Source of the DNA: Pseudomonas vanderleydeniana
GTDB lineage: Bacteria; Pseudomonadota; Gammaproteobacteria; Pseudomonadales; Pseudomonadaceae
NCBI RefSeq assembly: GCF_014268755.2
Contig: NZ_CP077093.1
Location: 6,756,501-6,820,500, forward strand
DNA length: 64,000 bases
Reading direction: 5' to 3'
A program made the translations under genes and the position numbers. Below are positions 20,043 through 31,450 of this stretch, in pieces (the first letter of the stretch is position 1; each line of letters opens with the position of its first letter). A model generated the notes under the pieces. It was not told where the DNA came from and ran no database searches. It was given only the letters and a program-made list of their open reading frames with translations.

Positions 20043-20206
20043 GACAAGGTCCTTGTTCTTGGAGTTTTATGAACATGCCGACCGGTCGAACCGGTCACGA
20101 CGCCCACAACACTAGCGCATCCAGTGCGCAATGAGACAAAAACGTTCATATTCTGACAAGCGAATCCGGACCACGCACCAACTGGACACCCAGGAAGACC
20201 AACCAG

Positions 20207-21067
20207 TCATTTTCCGGGCGACTCCTGATCCTTTGGCGCCCCACTTTCACTGCGGATCTGCGCATGACTGATCAGGGCAAAGATGAAGCTGCCACCCATG
20301 ATGTTGCCAGCCAGCGTCGGCCCGGCGAAATGCACCCAGAACTCACGCCATGACAGTTCCCCGGCGAATACCAGGTACGAGACCTCGGCCGATCCGGCCA
20401 CGATATGGGTGAAATCCCCCAGCGCCATGAGGTAGGTGATCAGGATGATGATCCACATTTTCGCGCTTTCCATGGACGGGATCATCCAGACCATGGTGGC
20501 GATCATCCAGCCGGACACGATGCCCTTGGCGAACATCTGCGAGGGCTCGTGCTCCATGACCTTGCGGCCGATCTCCAGAAAGGCCAGGTCGGTCCTGCTG
20601 TCGAAAATCGGCAGGTGCAGCATCACATAGGCCACCAGCAACGTGCCGCAGAGATTGCCCGCCAGTACCACACCCCACAATCGCAGCAGGCGCCCGAGAT
20701 TGCCCAGGGTCGGGTGGCTCATGAGCGGCAACACGGCTGTCAGGGTGTTTTCGGTGAACAGTTGCTGGCGCGCGAGTATCACGGCGAGGAAACCCGCGCA
20801 GTAACCAAAACTGGCGATCACCTTGAACCCCTCGCCGTCCGGCAGCCGGGAGTTGAGCAGCCCCATCGCCATCAGCGACAGGCCCATGGTCAGGCCGGCC
20901 GCCAGTGCCGACCAGCCCAGCGCGGCAACGCTGCGCTCAAGCTCCTGGTCGCCCTGCAGGCGGATGATTTCGTGCAGTACCGCCGCCCGTGGCGGCTGGT
21001 TGCGCGTGACGTCCTGGCGCTCTTCCGGCGACAGGTCGGGGGTCTTGCCGTGTTTTTGCGTATCCAT
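20207..21067 (-). CDS. formate/nitrite transporter family channel (YfdC-like)
   Basis: A 286-residue FNT-family channel. A charged N-terminal extension of some 55 residues precedes six membrane helices; internal helix-break motifs ARQQLFTENTL, the LWGVVLAGNLCGTLL helix and GDFTHIVAGSAE carry the conserved FNT residues including the central histidine. It resembles E. coli YfdC more than FocA, so the substrate is uncertain. ATG at 21067 is preferred to an upstream start at 21118 that would add a non-conserved 17 residues overlapping the region before the thioesterase stop. Confidence 0.87.
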   Translation of the reverse strand: MDTQKHGKTPDLSPEERQDVTRNQPPRAAVLHEIIRLQGDQELERSVAALGWSALAAGLTMGLSLMAMGLLNSRLPDGEGFKVIASFGYCAGFLAVILARQQLFTENTLTAVLPLMSHPTLGNLGRLLRLWGVVLAGNLCGTLLVAYVMLHLPIFDSRTDLAFLEIGRKVMEHEPSQMFAKGIVSGWMIATMVWMIPSMESAKMWIIILITYLMALGDFTHIVAGSAEVSYLVFAGELSWREFWVHFAGPTLAGNIMGGSFIFALISHAQIRSESGAPKDQESPGK

Positions 21068-21140
21068 CGAGCGCCTGAACCCTGGGTGTGCCTGAAAAGT
21101 GGGACACCACGGGTTCACAGCTGTTCCGTATCGTCGCGGG

Positions 21141-21548
21141 TCAGATCGGGCTGATCCCGTCTTCCTTGAACTGGTCCTTCACGTACTTGATCTCGGTCCG
21201 CCCGTGGGGCGCTGGCAGGCCGTCCTCGCCCAGGTTGACGAAGACCATCTTCTCCACCGTGAGGATGCTCTTGCGGGTGATCTTGTTGCGCACTTCGCAG
21301 GTCAGGGTGATCGAGGTACGACCGAACTCGGTGGCGGTGATACCCAGCTCGATGATGTCGCCCTGGCGCGAGGCGCTGACGAAGTTGATCTCGGAAATGT
21401 ACTTGGTCACCACCCGCTGGTTGCCCAACTGGACGATGGCGTAGATAGCCGCTTCCTCGTCGATCCAGCGCAGCAGGCTGCCGCCGAACAGGGTGCCGTT
21501 GGGGTTGAGGTCCTCGGGTTTTACCCATTTGCGGGTGTGGAAATTCAT
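21141..21548 (-). CDS. acyl-CoA thioesterase, hotdog fold (4HBT)
   Basis: A 135-residue hotdog thioesterase of the YciA type. The segment NPNGTLFGGSLLRWIDEEAA holds the conserved Asn/Gly pair and the catalytic aspartate; the fold continues with the INFVSASRQGDIIEL strand. It hydrolyses acyl-CoA to free acid and CoA. The ATG has an AGGAG ribosome site 6 bases upstream. Divergent from ahcY. Confidence 0.9.
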   Translation of the reverse strand: MNFHTRKWVKPEDLNPNGTLFGGSLLRWIDEEAAIYAIVQLGNQRVVTKYISEINFVSASRQGDIIELGITATEFGRTSITLTCEVRNKITRKSILTVEKMVFVNLGEDGLPAPHGRTEIKYVKDQFKEDGISPI

Positions 21549-21666
21549 GCTCGCTCCTGACCGTCTTGCCATTGATGCCCAGCATGATGGCAGACCGTAC
21601 GGTCAAGCTCCATGAGCACTCGACTATGGTCGTCATGAGCATTCTTCATCGAACCGACAGAAACCC

Positions 21667-21736
21667 TTGGGAAGTCCACGACAGGCCGCTATACTCAGCC
21701 CCGTTCAAAACGGTCATCTTCCCTTGATACCGTTTT
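21667..21736 (+). promoter_or_regulatory. sigma-70 promoter and leader hairpin of ahcY
   Basis: TTGGGA at 21667-21672, a 17-base spacer and TATACT at 21690-21695 form a good sigma-70 promoter, giving a transcript start near 21702. A perfect 8-base stem AAAACGGT/ACCGTTTT (21707-21714 and 21729-21736) then precedes the riboswitch. Confidence 0.7.
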
Positions 21737-21744
21737 CCCGCCAC

Positions 21745-23282
<1,538 letters not shown>

Positions 23283-23289
23283 TCGATCC

Positions 23290-23382
23290 GGCAGCCGCTC
23301 CCCCGGGAGCGGATCTGCCGCCTGGATCGCCATCAAGCGGATCGCCGCCCGGCCGGCCCCCGAGGGCCGGCTTTCGGTTTTC
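23290..23382 (+). terminator. two stem-loops between ahcY and metF, the second terminator-like
   Basis: The first has CCGCTCCC (23295-23302) with GGGAGCGG (23305-23312), extended by GGCAG/CTGCC. The second, GCCGGCCC-CCGA-GGGCCGGC (23352-23371), is followed by TTTCGGTTTTC. They may partly end the ahcY transcript before metF. Confidence 0.7.
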
Positions 23383-23402
23383 GAGTTTCCAAGGATCCGA
23401 CC

Positions 23403-24248
23403 ATGTCTCAAGATCGTCGCTACAGCTTCGAGTTCTTCCCGACCAAGACCGATGCTGGGCATGAAAAGCTGCTGGCCACTGCCCGTCAGTTGGCCAGCCA
23501 TAATCCCGACTTCTTCTCCTGCACCTACGGTGCGGGTGGCTCGACCCGCGACCGCACGCTCAACACCGTGCTGCAGCTCGAGAGCGAAGTGAAGATTCCT
23601 TCCGCCCCGCACCTGTCCTGCGTGGGCGACAGCAAGGACGACCTGCGCGGCCTGCTGAATCAGTACAAGGACGCCGGCATCAAGCGTATCGTCGCCCTGC
23701 GCGGCGACCTGCCATCCGGCATGGGCATGGCCAGTGGCGAACTACGCCACGCCAATGACCTGGTCAGCTTCATCCGCGAAGAGACCGGCAGCCACTTCCA
23801 CATCGAAGTCGCCGCCTACCCGGAAATGCACCCACAGGCGCGCAATTTCGAAGACGACATCCAGCACTTCGTGCGCAAGGCCAACGCCGGTGCCGACAGC
23901 GCGATCACCCAGTACTTCTTCAACGCCGACAGCTACTTCTATTTCGTCGACCGCGTTCGAGCGATGGGCGTGAACATCCCGATCGTGCCGGGCATCATGC
24001 CGATCACCAACTACAGCAAGCTGGCGCGTTTTTCCGACGCTTGCGGCGCAGAGATCCCACGCTGGATCCGCAAGCAGCTGGAAGCCTATGGCGATGACAG
24101 CCAGAGCATTCAGGCATTTGGCGAGCAGGTGGTCACCGAGATGTGCGAACGCCTGCTGCAAGGTGGCGCCCCGGGGCTGCATTTCTATACTCTGAACCTG
24201 GCCGAACCAAGCCTGGCGGTGTGGAACAACCTCAAGCTGCCACGTTGA
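23403..24248 (+). CDS. metF: 5,10-methylenetetrahydrofolate reductase
   Basis: A 281-residue flavoprotein that makes 5-methyltetrahydrofolate for methionine regeneration. The TIM-barrel signatures RYSFEFFPTKT with the catalytic glutamate, SCTYGAGGSTRD, IVALRGDLP for FAD, and AITQYFF near residue 175 are intact. AAGGATC lies upstream of the ATG. It completes the SAM cycle with metK and ahcY and is closed by a terminator. Confidence 0.97.
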   Translation: MSQDRRYSFEFFPTKTDAGHEKLLATARQLASHNPDFFSCTYGAGGSTRDRTLNTVLQLESEVKIPSAPHLSCVGDSKDDLRGLLNQYKDAGIKRIVALRGDLPSGMGMASGELRHANDLVSFIREETGSHFHIEVAAYPEMHPQARNFEDDIQHFVRKANAGADSAITQYFFNADSYFYFVDRVRAMGVNIPIVPGIMPITNYSKLARFSDACGAEIPRWIRKQLEAYGDDSQSIQAFGEQVVTEMCERLLQGGAPGLHFYTLNLAEPSLAVWNNLKLPR

Positions 24249-24264
24249 TCCGATCACGATTCAG

Positions 24265-24295
24265 AAAAGGCCTTGGAGACCCCAAGGCCTTTTTA
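24265..24295 (+). terminator. rho-independent terminator of metF
   Basis: Stem AAAAGGCCTTGG with CCAAGGCCTTTTT around a short AGAC loop, 17 bases after the stop codon. Confidence 0.92.
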
Positions 24296-24329
24296 CTGTC
24301 CCAAATACTTCATGGAAGACCCAAGCCCG

Positions 24330-25406
24330 ATGTCCAGCGCTCCCTCAACTAATACTCCACAACTGGTCTACCTGGTGTTCGGGGCCCACACCTATCACCA
24401 GGAGGCGATCTTCAGTATCTGCAGCGCGCTGGCAGGCCTCAGGGAGACACCCGGCGAGGCGCTCGACATCCAGGTGTTCACCGACGATCCACAACCTTAT
24501 CGGCAGTTGCCGATACATGTCCATCTTCTGGATGCCGCCACTCGCGCGCAGTGGAGCGCCCCCCACGGCTACCACTTCCGCACCAAGCACGTCCTGCTAC
24601 GCAAGGTGCTGGAGCAGCATGAACAGGCTCTGCTGATCGACACCGATACCTTCTTTCATGTCTCACCGCTGGAACTGTTTCGCCGGGTCCAGCCCGGTGT
24701 ATTGCTGTGCAACGCATTCGGTCTGCACTATGGCGCCAACAGGGAATCAGGCCTGTACCAGGCACTGGCACCGCTGTTACTGGAAAGAAGCCTCGCCGAC
24801 GACCAGATGCCCCTGCTCAACTCCGGTGTGATTGGCCTGATGCGCAGCGACGCTGAAGTGCTCGACCAGTCGATCCAGCTGATGGATGAACTGTTCCCAC
24901 AGGCCAATGGCGCCTATACCCTTGAGGAGTTCTGCTTGTCGGTGGCGGCCTACCGCAACCGTGAAGTACGCGAGTGTCCCGACCTGATTCACCATTACTG
25001 GAGCCGCAAGCAGCTGTTCCGGGCGAAAATCCAGGCCTGGCTGAAAAAACATGGGGACGCTCCTACCAGTCAGGCAGCACTGGACGATACGGCCCTGGTG
25101 ACGGCAACCCTGCCTCGCCCCCCCGCCCTGCAACGCATGGCCTACAAGCTGGTAACGCTGGCGCTGCCAAGAAATCAACGTCAGTTCATGCGTGAGATCC
25201 TGTACGGTTGCTACCGGCACACCAACGAATTCGACCAGGCCTGCTCGCCGGTCTGGTGGGACAAGGCCCGTGAAAACGCCCAGAGTCGCCAAAAGGAACA
25301 CCTCGATGCTCACCAGTTGGAACACTGGTTCAACCATCCGATAATCCGCCTGGTATTGGGAACGCGACGTGACGCCATCTACCAGCACCTGATCCGGAAA
25401 ACCTGA
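24330..25406 (+). CDS. glycosyltransferase-like protein with DxD motif
   Basis: A 358-residue cytosolic protein. The N-terminal half resembles a GT-A fold of nucleotide-sugar transferases: LVYLVFGAHTYHQEA at the start, VFTDDPQPY, and the metal-binding DTD in LLIDTDTFF near residue 105, followed by LNSGVIGL, which is typical of GT8-like enzymes. The C-terminal half has no recognised domain and is rich in Arg, Gln and aromatic residues. ATG at 24330 is preferred over 24312 because GGAAG at 24314 can serve as its ribosome site. It stands alone between metF and a binding protein gene. Acceptor and donor are unknown. Confidence 0.6.
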   Translation: MSSAPSTNTPQLVYLVFGAHTYHQEAIFSICSALAGLRETPGEALDIQVFTDDPQPYRQLPIHVHLLDAATRAQWSAPHGYHFRTKHVLLRKVLEQHEQALLIDTDTFFHVSPLELFRRVQPGVLLCNAFGLHYGANRESGLYQALAPLLLERSLADDQMPLLNSGVIGLMRSDAEVLDQSIQLMDELFPQANGAYTLEEFCLSVAAYRNREVRECPDLIHHYWSRKQLFRAKIQAWLKKHGDAPTSQAALDDTALVTATLPRPPALQRMAYKLVTLALPRNQRQFMREILYGCYRHTNEFDQACSPVWWDKARENAQSRQKEHLDAHQLEHWFNHPIIRLVLGTRRDAIYQHLIRKT

Positions 25407-25475
25407 GTATTTTCCCGGGCCAGAGCGCTCACAAGGCTCTGGCTATTTCCCGCGTCCCCATCGTACTCTCTGGCA

Positions 25476-26234
25476 ATGCCCGTCATTGCCCAGCTTCTGA
25501 CCGCTATTCTCCTCGCCTGCCTGAGCCTGACGGCCCGGGGCGAGCGACTACGCATCGTCACCGAGCCCTGGGCACCCTATGTCTATGAGGAAAACGGGCA
25601 GGCCAAGGGACTGGACTACGAGACCACGGCGATCGTCTTCCAGCGCCTGGGCATCGAGGTGGAATGGCAGTTCCTGCCCTGGAAACGCTGCCTGGCGATG
25701 CTGGAACAGGGCCAGGCCGACGGGGCCCTGGACATCTTTCACAGCAGCAAGCGCGACGACAACCTGCTGTACCCCGGCGAACCCCTGTCCGAAGTGGAGT
25801 TCGTGCTCTTCTATGCCAAGGCGCATCCGCACCCGTTCAACAGCCTGGATGACCTCAGGGGACTGACCATCGGCGTCTCTCCCGGCTACCTGTACAGCCC
25901 GGAGTTCAACGAGTCACGCCTGTTCAAGCGCGAACCGGCGCCCAGCCACGAGTCCAACTTCGGCAAGCTGGCGCTGGGCCGCGTCGACCTGGTGATCACC
26001 GACCGCCGCGTCGGCCAGCATGTGCTCCAGGCGTTGAACCTGCAGGATCAGATCGTACAGGCCCCGACCGTGATCAGCCGCAACCAGCAATACCTGGCCC
26101 TGCGCCGCAACGCCGGCATGGACCTGCTGATGCAACGCTTCAATGCCGAACTCAAGCGTTTCAAGCGCGAACCGGCCTATGCCGAGCTCAACGCCCGCTA
26201 CACCGGCGTCGCCGTGTCCCGAAAAAAGCAGTGA
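25476..26234 (+). CDS. periplasmic solute-binding protein, family 3
   Basis: A 252-residue secreted protein (signal peptide ending TARG) of the SBP_bac_3 type. The start of the mature part, RLRIVTEPWAPYVYEENGQAKGLDYE, matches amino-acid binding proteins, with LAMLEQGQADGALDIF and FGKLALGRVDLVITD further on. No ABC permease or ATPase gene is adjacent, so it may act with a distant transporter or as a stand-alone sensor protein. The ligand is unknown. Confidence 0.85.
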   Translation: MPVIAQLLTAILLACLSLTARGERLRIVTEPWAPYVYEENGQAKGLDYETTAIVFQRLGIEVEWQFLPWKRCLAMLEQGQADGALDIFHSSKRDDNLLYPGEPLSEVEFVLFYAKAHPHPFNSLDDLRGLTIGVSPGYLYSPEFNESRLFKREPAPSHESNFGKLALGRVDLVITDRRVGQHVLQALNLQDQIVQAPTVISRNQQYLALRRNAGMDLLMQRFNAELKRFKREPAYAELNARYTGVAVSRKKQ

Positions 26235-26540
26235 ACCGTTGAGCAGCAGGAAAGCAGCACAGGCCGATTGCTCTGTTATACTCCGGCGTTCCCGCCAGGC
26301 TTACGCCCGGACGCTCGACCTTGCATCAGGTATTCCGACACAGTGACCTGCGCCGCCCAAGAGCCAGCGCGCGCCGTGCGTAGAGCCTCAAGATCCAGCA
26401 TTACCGGACGGGATTGCGTCCTTCAGGAGCGAATGAAAAACCGCCGCACACGCTGCCGGCCGTCTTCGTTCAGCCCCCAGACGCCATTCACGCCAGGCAA
26501 GATTCCCATCGGGCTTTGCCCTAACTGAACAGGATTACTC
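26235..26540 (+). promoter_or_regulatory. promoter and long leader of rhlE
   Basis: About 300 bases without a gene. A TATACT box at 26277-26282 gives a likely start near 26290; no clear -35 box is placed. The resulting leader of about 250 bases is unusually long, with several short GC-rich pairings, as seen in other RNA-helicase and cold-shock genes. No open frame with a ribosome site was found in it. Confidence 0.5.
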
Positions 26541-28397
26541 ATGTCCTTTGCTTCCCTCGGTCTCTCCGAGGCTTTGGTCGGCGCCATCGAGGCTGCCGGC
26601 TATACCGAGCCTACTCCGGTGCAACAGCGGGCCATTCCCGCCGTGTTGCAAGGTCGCGACCTGATGGTTGCGGCACAGACAGGTACTGGTAAAACCGGCG
26701 GTTTCGCCCTCCCGATTCTGGAGCGGTTGTTCCCCAACGGTCACCCGGACAAATCCCAGCGTCACGGCCCGCGCCAACCACGCGTTCTGGTCCTGACCCC
26801 GACCCGCGAACTGGCCGCCCAGGTGCACGACAGCTTCAAGCTCTATGCCCGCGACCTGAAGTTCGTCAGCGCCTGCATCTTCGGCGGTGTCGGCATGAAC
26901 CCGCAGATCCAGGCCATGGCCCGTGGCGTCGACGTGCTCGTCGCTTGCCCGGGACGCCTGCTGGACCTGGCCGGACAAGGCAGCGTCGACCTCTCCCACG
27001 TGGAAATCCTCGTGCTGGACGAAGCCGACCGCATGCTCGACATGGGCTTCGTCCATGATGTGAAGAAAGTCCTCGCACGGCTGCCGGCCAAGCGGCAGAA
27101 CCTGCTGTTCTCGGCGACCTTCTCCAAGGACATCACGGACCTGGCCAGCAAGCTGCTGCACAACCCGGAGCGCATCGAGGTCACGCCGCCGAACACCACG
27201 GTCGAGCGTATCGAGCAGCGTGTGTTCCGCCTGGCGGCCAGCCACAAGCGTGCCCTGCTGGCCCACCTGATCACCACTGGCGCCTGGGAACAGGTGCTGG
27301 TGTTCACCCGCACCAAGCACGGCGCCAACCGCCTGGCCGAGTACCTGGACAAGCACGGCCTGAGCGCTGCGGCGATCCACGGCAACAAGAGCCAGAACGC
27401 CCGCACCAAGGCCCTGGCCGACTTCAAGGCCGGCGAAATCCGTATCCTGGTCGCCACCGATATCGCGGCCCGCGGCCTGGACATCGACCAACTGCCGCAC
27501 GTGGTCAACTTCGAACTGCCGAACGTCGATGAAGACTACGTGCACCGTATCGGCCGTACCGGCCGTGCCGGTCGTTCGGGCGAGGCGATCTCCCTGGTTG
27601 CCCCGGACGAAGAGAAGCTGCTGAAAAGCATCGAGCGCATGACCAGGCAGAAGATCGCCGACGGCGACCTGATGGGCTTCGATGCCAGCGCCGTGGAAGC
27701 GGAAAAACCGGAAGTGCGCGAGCGTCCGGAAGGCCGCAACCCGCGCAACGCCCGCGCCCCTCGTGGCGAGAACGCCAACGGCGGCGGTGGTGGCAGCGGC
27801 CGCAAGGACAAGGGCAAGGACAAGGGCGGCAAGGAAAAGTCGGCGAACAGTGGTCGCGGCGAGCGTCCGGCCCGCGAGCAGAAACCTCGCGAGCAGCAGC
27901 CCCAGCAGCGCCAGATCCCGCGCCCGGCGCCGGATCGTGACCCGGAAGAGTTCCTCGATGATGACGTGGACAACTTCGGTAACCGTGTCGACTACGTACC
28001 CCAGGCCGCCAAGCCACAGGGCCGTGGGCGTCGTCCTGGCGGTGGCGGACAAGGCGCAGCCCGTGGCGGTGCCACCCAGGGCCAGGGCCGGCAGGGTGGT
28101 CAGCGTGGCAGCAATGGTGCAGGCGCCAGCGCTGGCTCTGGCGCGCCGAAACGCAATGGTCGCAACGGCGCAGCGCGTGATGGCCAGCCGCGTCGTGATG
28201 ACTCGCGCAGCCGTCGCCCGGCCCGGGACGACCAGTCGTTCCGCCAGGAGCCGGCCGTGAAGAGCCCGCGGGAAAACCAGCCGAAGATCATGCACAAGGA
28301 GTCGAAGATCGATCGCTCCCTGACGCCTGAGCAGTTGGACCAGTTGCCGAACCGCCCACGCGGCGAGAAACCGGCGTTGCTGACCCGCAACCGCTGA
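26541..28397 (+). CDS. rhlE: DEAD-box ATP-dependent RNA helicase RhlE
   Basis: A 618-residue RNA helicase. The core (1-380) has all motifs: Q motif near [10 protein letters not shown], Walker [27 protein letters not shown] in [16 protein letters not shown], and in domain 2 ARGLDI and [10 protein letters not shown]. The C-terminal 240 residues are a disordered, Gly/Arg/Gln/Pro-rich basic tail with RGG-like patches, longer than in E. coli RhlE, which likely binds RNA and drives condensate formation. It ends in LTRNR. Acts in ribosome assembly and RNA turnover, especially in the cold. Confidence 0.95.
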   Translation: MSFASLGLSEALVGAIEAAGYTEPTPVQQRAIPAVLQGRDLMVAAQTGTGKTGGFALPILERLFPNGHPDKSQRHGPRQPRVLVLTPTRELAAQVHDSFKLYARDLKFVSACIFGGVGMNPQIQAMARGVDVLVACPGRLLDLAGQGSVDLSHVEILVLDEADRMLDMGFVHDVKKVLARLPAKRQNLLFSATFSKDITDLASKLLHNPERIEVTPPNTTVERIEQRVFRLAASHKRALLAHLITTGAWEQVLVFTRTKHGANRLAEYLDKHGLSAAAIHGNKSQNARTKALADFKAGEIRILVATDIAARGLDIDQLPHVVNFELPNVDEDYVHRIGRTGRAGRSGEAISLVAPDEEKLLKSIERMTRQKIADGDLMGFDASAVEAEKPEVRERPEGRNPRNARAPRGENANGGGGGSGRKDKGKDKGGKEKSANSGRGERPAREQKPREQQPQQRQIPRPAPDRDPEEFLDDDVDNFGNRVDYVPQAAKPQGRGRRPGGGGQGAARGGATQGQGRQGGQRGSNGAGASAGSGAPKRNGRNGAARDGQPRRDDSRSRRPARDDQSFRQEPAVKSPRENQPKIMHKESKIDRSLTPEQLDQLPNRPRGEKPALLTRNR

Positions 28398-28410
28398 GTT
28401 TCCCCCGGCC

Positions 28411-28454
28411 ATGAAAAACGCCCCCGACTCGCGAGAGCCGGGGGCGTTTTTCAT
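28411..28454. terminator. bidirectional rho-independent terminator between rhlE and yceI
   Basis: A perfect 16-base inverted repeat, arm ATGAAAAACGCCCCCG at 28411-28426, pairs with 28439-28454. It has A and T runs on both sides, so it serves both converging genes. Confidence 0.95.
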
Positions 28455-28502
28455 GGAGCCTGGCTTGCGGGTGACGGGGCACCAGCCAACCGCTTCCTTC
28501 AG

Positions 28503-29081
28503 TTACTTGGCTTTCACGCCTTCGAACGAAACGTCCAGGTCCAGGGTCTGGGAGGACGGACCTGGGCCCTTGATGCCGAAGTCGTTCAGGTTCAGGGTGG
28601 TGGTACCGTTGAAGCCGGCACGCTCGCCGCCCCACGGGTCCTTGCCCTCACCGTTGAAGGTCGCCTTGAAGGTGACCGGCTTGGTCACGCCGTGCAGGGT
28701 CAGGTCACCGGTCACGTCAGCCGTTTTCTCGCCAGTGGACTTGACGCTGGTGGAGACGAACTTGGCTTCCGGGTACTTGGCAACGTCCAGGAAGTCCTTG
28801 CTGGAGATGTGCTTGTCACGCTCGGCGTGGTTGGAGAACACGCTGGCGGTTTTCAGGTCGACTTCGATCTTGCTCGCTTCAGGCGCCTTGGCGTCGAAGC
28901 TGAACTTGCCGCTCCAGTCCTTGAAGGTACCGTGGATGAAGCTGTAGCCCAGGTGGCTGACTTTCCAGTCGACGAAGGCGTGCTGGCCTTCCTTGTCGAT
29001 CACGTAGTCAGCGGCCATCGCCTGACCGGCAGTGAACAGTGCGGTACCGATTGCCAGGGCGGCGAGAGTCTTTTTCAACAT
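28503..29081 (-). CDS. YceI-family periplasmic protein
   Basis: A 192-residue secreted protein with signal peptide ending GQAMA and a YceI lipocalin-like beta barrel ([34 protein letters not shown]). YceI proteins bind polyprenyl lipids and respond to stress. It lies downstream of a cytochrome b561 gene with a 31-base gap, the standard pair in pseudomonads, suggesting a role linked to periplasmic quinone-like electron transfer. Confidence 0.92.
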   Translation of the reverse strand: MLKKTLAALAIGTALFTAGQAMAADYVIDKEGQHAFVDWKVSHLGYSFIHGTFKDWSGKFSFDAKAPEASKIEVDLKTASVFSNHAERDKHISSKDFLDVAKYPEAKFVSTSVKSTGEKTADVTGDLTLHGVTKPVTFKATFNGEGKDPWGGERAGFNGTTTLNLNDFGIKGPGPSSQTLDLDVSFEGVKAK

Positions 29082-29112
29082 GCTTCTATTCCTTTTGAGT
29101 CGAGGTTGAACA

Positions 29113-29664
29113 TCAGGCTTTGCGACCCAGCATGCGGGTCAGCGTCGCATCACGATCGATGAAGTGGTGTTTCAGCGCAGCCAGGCCGTGGAGTACCGCA
29201 AAGATCACCACGGTCCAGGCCAGGTACAGGTGCACCGTACCCGCCACATCCGCCTGGTCGGGGATGCTGGAAATCCAGGCGGGCACGTCGAACAGATTGA
29301 ACACCGGAATCCCGACACCTTCTGCGGTGGAAATCAGGTACCCGGAGAACATCAGGGCGAAAAGGCCCAGATAGAGGAACGCATGGCCGAACTTCGCGCC
29401 CAGGCGGGTCAGGCGGCCATGATTGGACGGTGCGGGCGGCGGCGGGCTGATGAAACGCCAGACCAACCGTACGACCATCACCGCGAACAGGGTCAAGCCG
29501 ATACTTTTATGCAGGTCCGGAGCGGCCTTGCGGTACTCGCTGTAGTAGTCGAGACCGACCATCCACAAGCCCAGCGCGAAAAGACCGAAGACCACCAAAG
29601 CCACGCCCCAATGCAGGAACATGCTGACTGCGCCGTAGCGCGAGGGAGAGTTACGTAGCTGCAT
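29113..29664 (-). CDS. cytochrome b561 family membrane protein
   Basis: A 183-residue inner-membrane protein with four helices. Heme b ligands are candidate histidines in [18 protein letters not shown], the FGHAFLY helix and [12 protein letters not shown]. These small b561 proteins shuttle electrons between the quinone pool and periplasmic partners. It is the first gene of the b561-yceI operon. Confidence 0.92.
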   Translation of the reverse strand: MQLRNSPSRYGAVSMFLHWGVALVVFGLFALGLWMVGLDYYSEYRKAAPDLHKSIGLTLFAVMVVRLVWRFISPPPPAPSNHGRLTRLGAKFGHAFLYLGLFALMFSGYLISTAEGVGIPVFNLFDVPAWISSIPDQADVAGTVHLYLAWTVVIFAVLHGLAALKHHFIDRDATLTRMLGRKA

Positions 29665-30008
29665 GGCCGAAGAGATCCTGTAAGTACTGCGCCCAAGACT
29701 AATGATTTACCTATCGAATTAAAGCGAAAAATTTCGCTTTGAAATATCGAGAAATACGATCATAAGTCTGGAACGAGCGGGTTAAGAAAATATTAAGGTC
29801 GCCGCCTATACAGAACACGCCGGCACGCGACTTTATTCGGCGCGCCGGGAGATAATCGCCACCCATGCTGCAAGCCATGTCGCCCGGGCGTTTCAGCCGT
29901 TAAGGAGTCCCGGGATGCCCTCTGCGGGTTGTCCCGCCGCCCCGCATTGCATAGGCTTGCGCGATTGTTGGCCCGCGCCTGTCGCGAGGCGCCCGTGGGA
30001 GATTGGAA
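29665..30008. promoter_or_regulatory. divergent region between b561 and bioA with AT-rich palindrome
   Basis: About 340 bases without a gene. A perfect 9-base dyad AAAGCGAAA-AA-TTTCGCTTT lies at 29721-29740, 57 bases upstream of the b561 start, in an AT-rich patch (29700-29800) that contrasts with the GC-rich surroundings and likely holds the b561 promoter. The bioA side holds GC-rich short repeats only. Confidence 0.5.
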
Positions 30009-31415
30009 ATGAGCCTGAACAACCAGTGGATGCAACGCGACCTCGCGGTGCTGTGGCATCCCTGCACCCAGATGAAAGATCACGAGCAACTGCCGATGAT
30101 CCCCATCAAGCGCGGCGAAGGCGTGTGGCTGGAGGATTTCGACGGCAGGCGCTATCTCGATGCCGTCAGTTCCTGGTGGGTCAACGTGTTCGGCCACTGC
30201 AACCCGCGCATCAGCCAGCGCATCAAGGACCAGGTCGACCAGCTGGAGCACGTGATCCTCGCCGGTTTCAGCCACCAGCCGGTGATCGAGCTGTCCGAGC
30301 GTCTGGTGAAGCTGACGCCCGAGGGCCTGACCCGGTGCTTCTACGCCGACAACGGCTCGTCCTGCATCGAAGTCGCACTGAAGATGAGCTTCCACTACTG
30401 GCTCAACCGGGGCCAGCCGCAGAAGAAACGCTACATCACCCTGACCAACAGCTACCACGGCGAAACCGTGGCGGCGATGTCGGTCGGCGACGTGCCGCTG
30501 TTCACCGAGACCTACAAGGCGCTGTTGCTGGACACCATCAAGGTGCCGAGCCCGGACTGCTACCTGCGTCCGCAGGGCATGAGCTGGGAAGAGCATTCGC
30601 GCAACATGTTCCAGGTCATGGAACAGACCCTGGCGGACAACCACCAGAGCGTCGCCGCGGTGATCGTCGAACCGCTGATCCAGGGTGCTGGCGGCATGCG
30701 CATGTACCATCCGGTCTACCTCAAGCTGCTGCGCGAGGCCTGCGACCGCTACGGCGTGCACCTGATCCACGATGAAATCGCCGTGGGCTTCGGCCGCACC
30801 GGAACGATGTTCGCCTGCGAGCAGGCCGGTATCCGTCCGGACTTCCTCTGCCTGTCCAAGGCCCTCACCGGCGGCTACCTGCCCCTGGCGGCGTGCCTGA
30901 CCACCGACGAGGTGTACGACGCGTTCTACGACGACTATCCGACCCTGCGTGCCTTCCTGCACTCGCACAGCTACACCGGCAACCCGCTGGCCTGCGCCGC
31001 GGCGCTGGCAACCCTGGATATCTTCGAGCAGGACAACGTCATCGAAAACAACCAGGCCCTGGCCCAGCGCATGGCCAGTTCCACCGCCCACCTGGTCGAT
31101 CACCCGAACGTCGCCGAAGTCCGCCAGACCGGCATGGCCCTGGCGATCGAGATGGTCCAGGACAAGGCGAGCAAGACCGCCTACCCCTGGCAGGAGCGCC
31201 GTGGCCTCAAGGTGTTCCAGCACGCCCTGGAGCGCGGCGCCCTGCTCCGCCCGCTGGGCAACGTGGTGTACTTCCTGCCGCCCTACGTGATCACCCCGGA
31301 GCAGATCGACTTCCTCGCCGAAGTGGCCAGCGAGGGGATCGATATCGCTACCCGCAGCACGATCAGCGTGGCGGTGCCGGAGAATTTCCACCCGGATTTC
31401 CGCGATCCGGGCTAG
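30009..31415 (+). CDS. bioA: adenosylmethionine-8-amino-7-oxononanoate aminotransferase
   Basis: A 468-residue class III PLP aminotransferase that uses SAM as amino donor in biotin synthesis. Visible are DAVSSWWVNVFGH at the substrate entrance, NGSSCIEVALKM, SYHGETVAAMSVGD, the PLP aspartate in LIHDEIAVGFGRTG and catalytic lysine in CLSKALTGGYLPL. ATG at 30009 is used; a TTG two codons earlier is not needed. In Pseudomonas bioA stands apart from the bioBFHCD cluster, as here. It is followed by a REP doublet and rsmE. Confidence 0.96.
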   Translation: MSLNNQWMQRDLAVLWHPCTQMKDHEQLPMIPIKRGEGVWLEDFDGRRYLDAVSSWWVNVFGHCNPRISQRIKDQVDQLEHVILAGFSHQPVIELSERLVKLTPEGLTRCFYADNGSSCIEVALKMSFHYWLNRGQPQKKRYITLTNSYHGETVAAMSVGDVPLFTETYKALLLDTIKVPSPDCYLRPQGMSWEEHSRNMFQVMEQTLADNHQSVAAVIVEPLIQGAGGMRMYHPVYLKLLREACDRYGVHLIHDEIAVGFGRTGTMFACEQAGIRPDFLCLSKALTGGYLPLAACLTTDEVYDAFYDDYPTLRAFLHSHSYTGNPLACAAALATLDIFEQDNVIENNQALAQRMASSTAHLVDHPNVAEVRQTGMALAIEMVQDKASKTAYPWQERRGLKVFQHALERGALLRPLGNVVYFLPPYVITPEQIDFLAEVASEGIDIATRSTISVAVPENFHPDFRDPG

Positions 31416-31450
31416 GATGCCAGCCCCAGGCAGGCGGCTCCAGGGCGACC

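Noticed and set aside
24330..25406. DxD glycosyltransferase-like gene as part of the SAM-cycle operon
   Set aside because: A strong terminator lies between metF and this gene, so co-transcription is unlikely.
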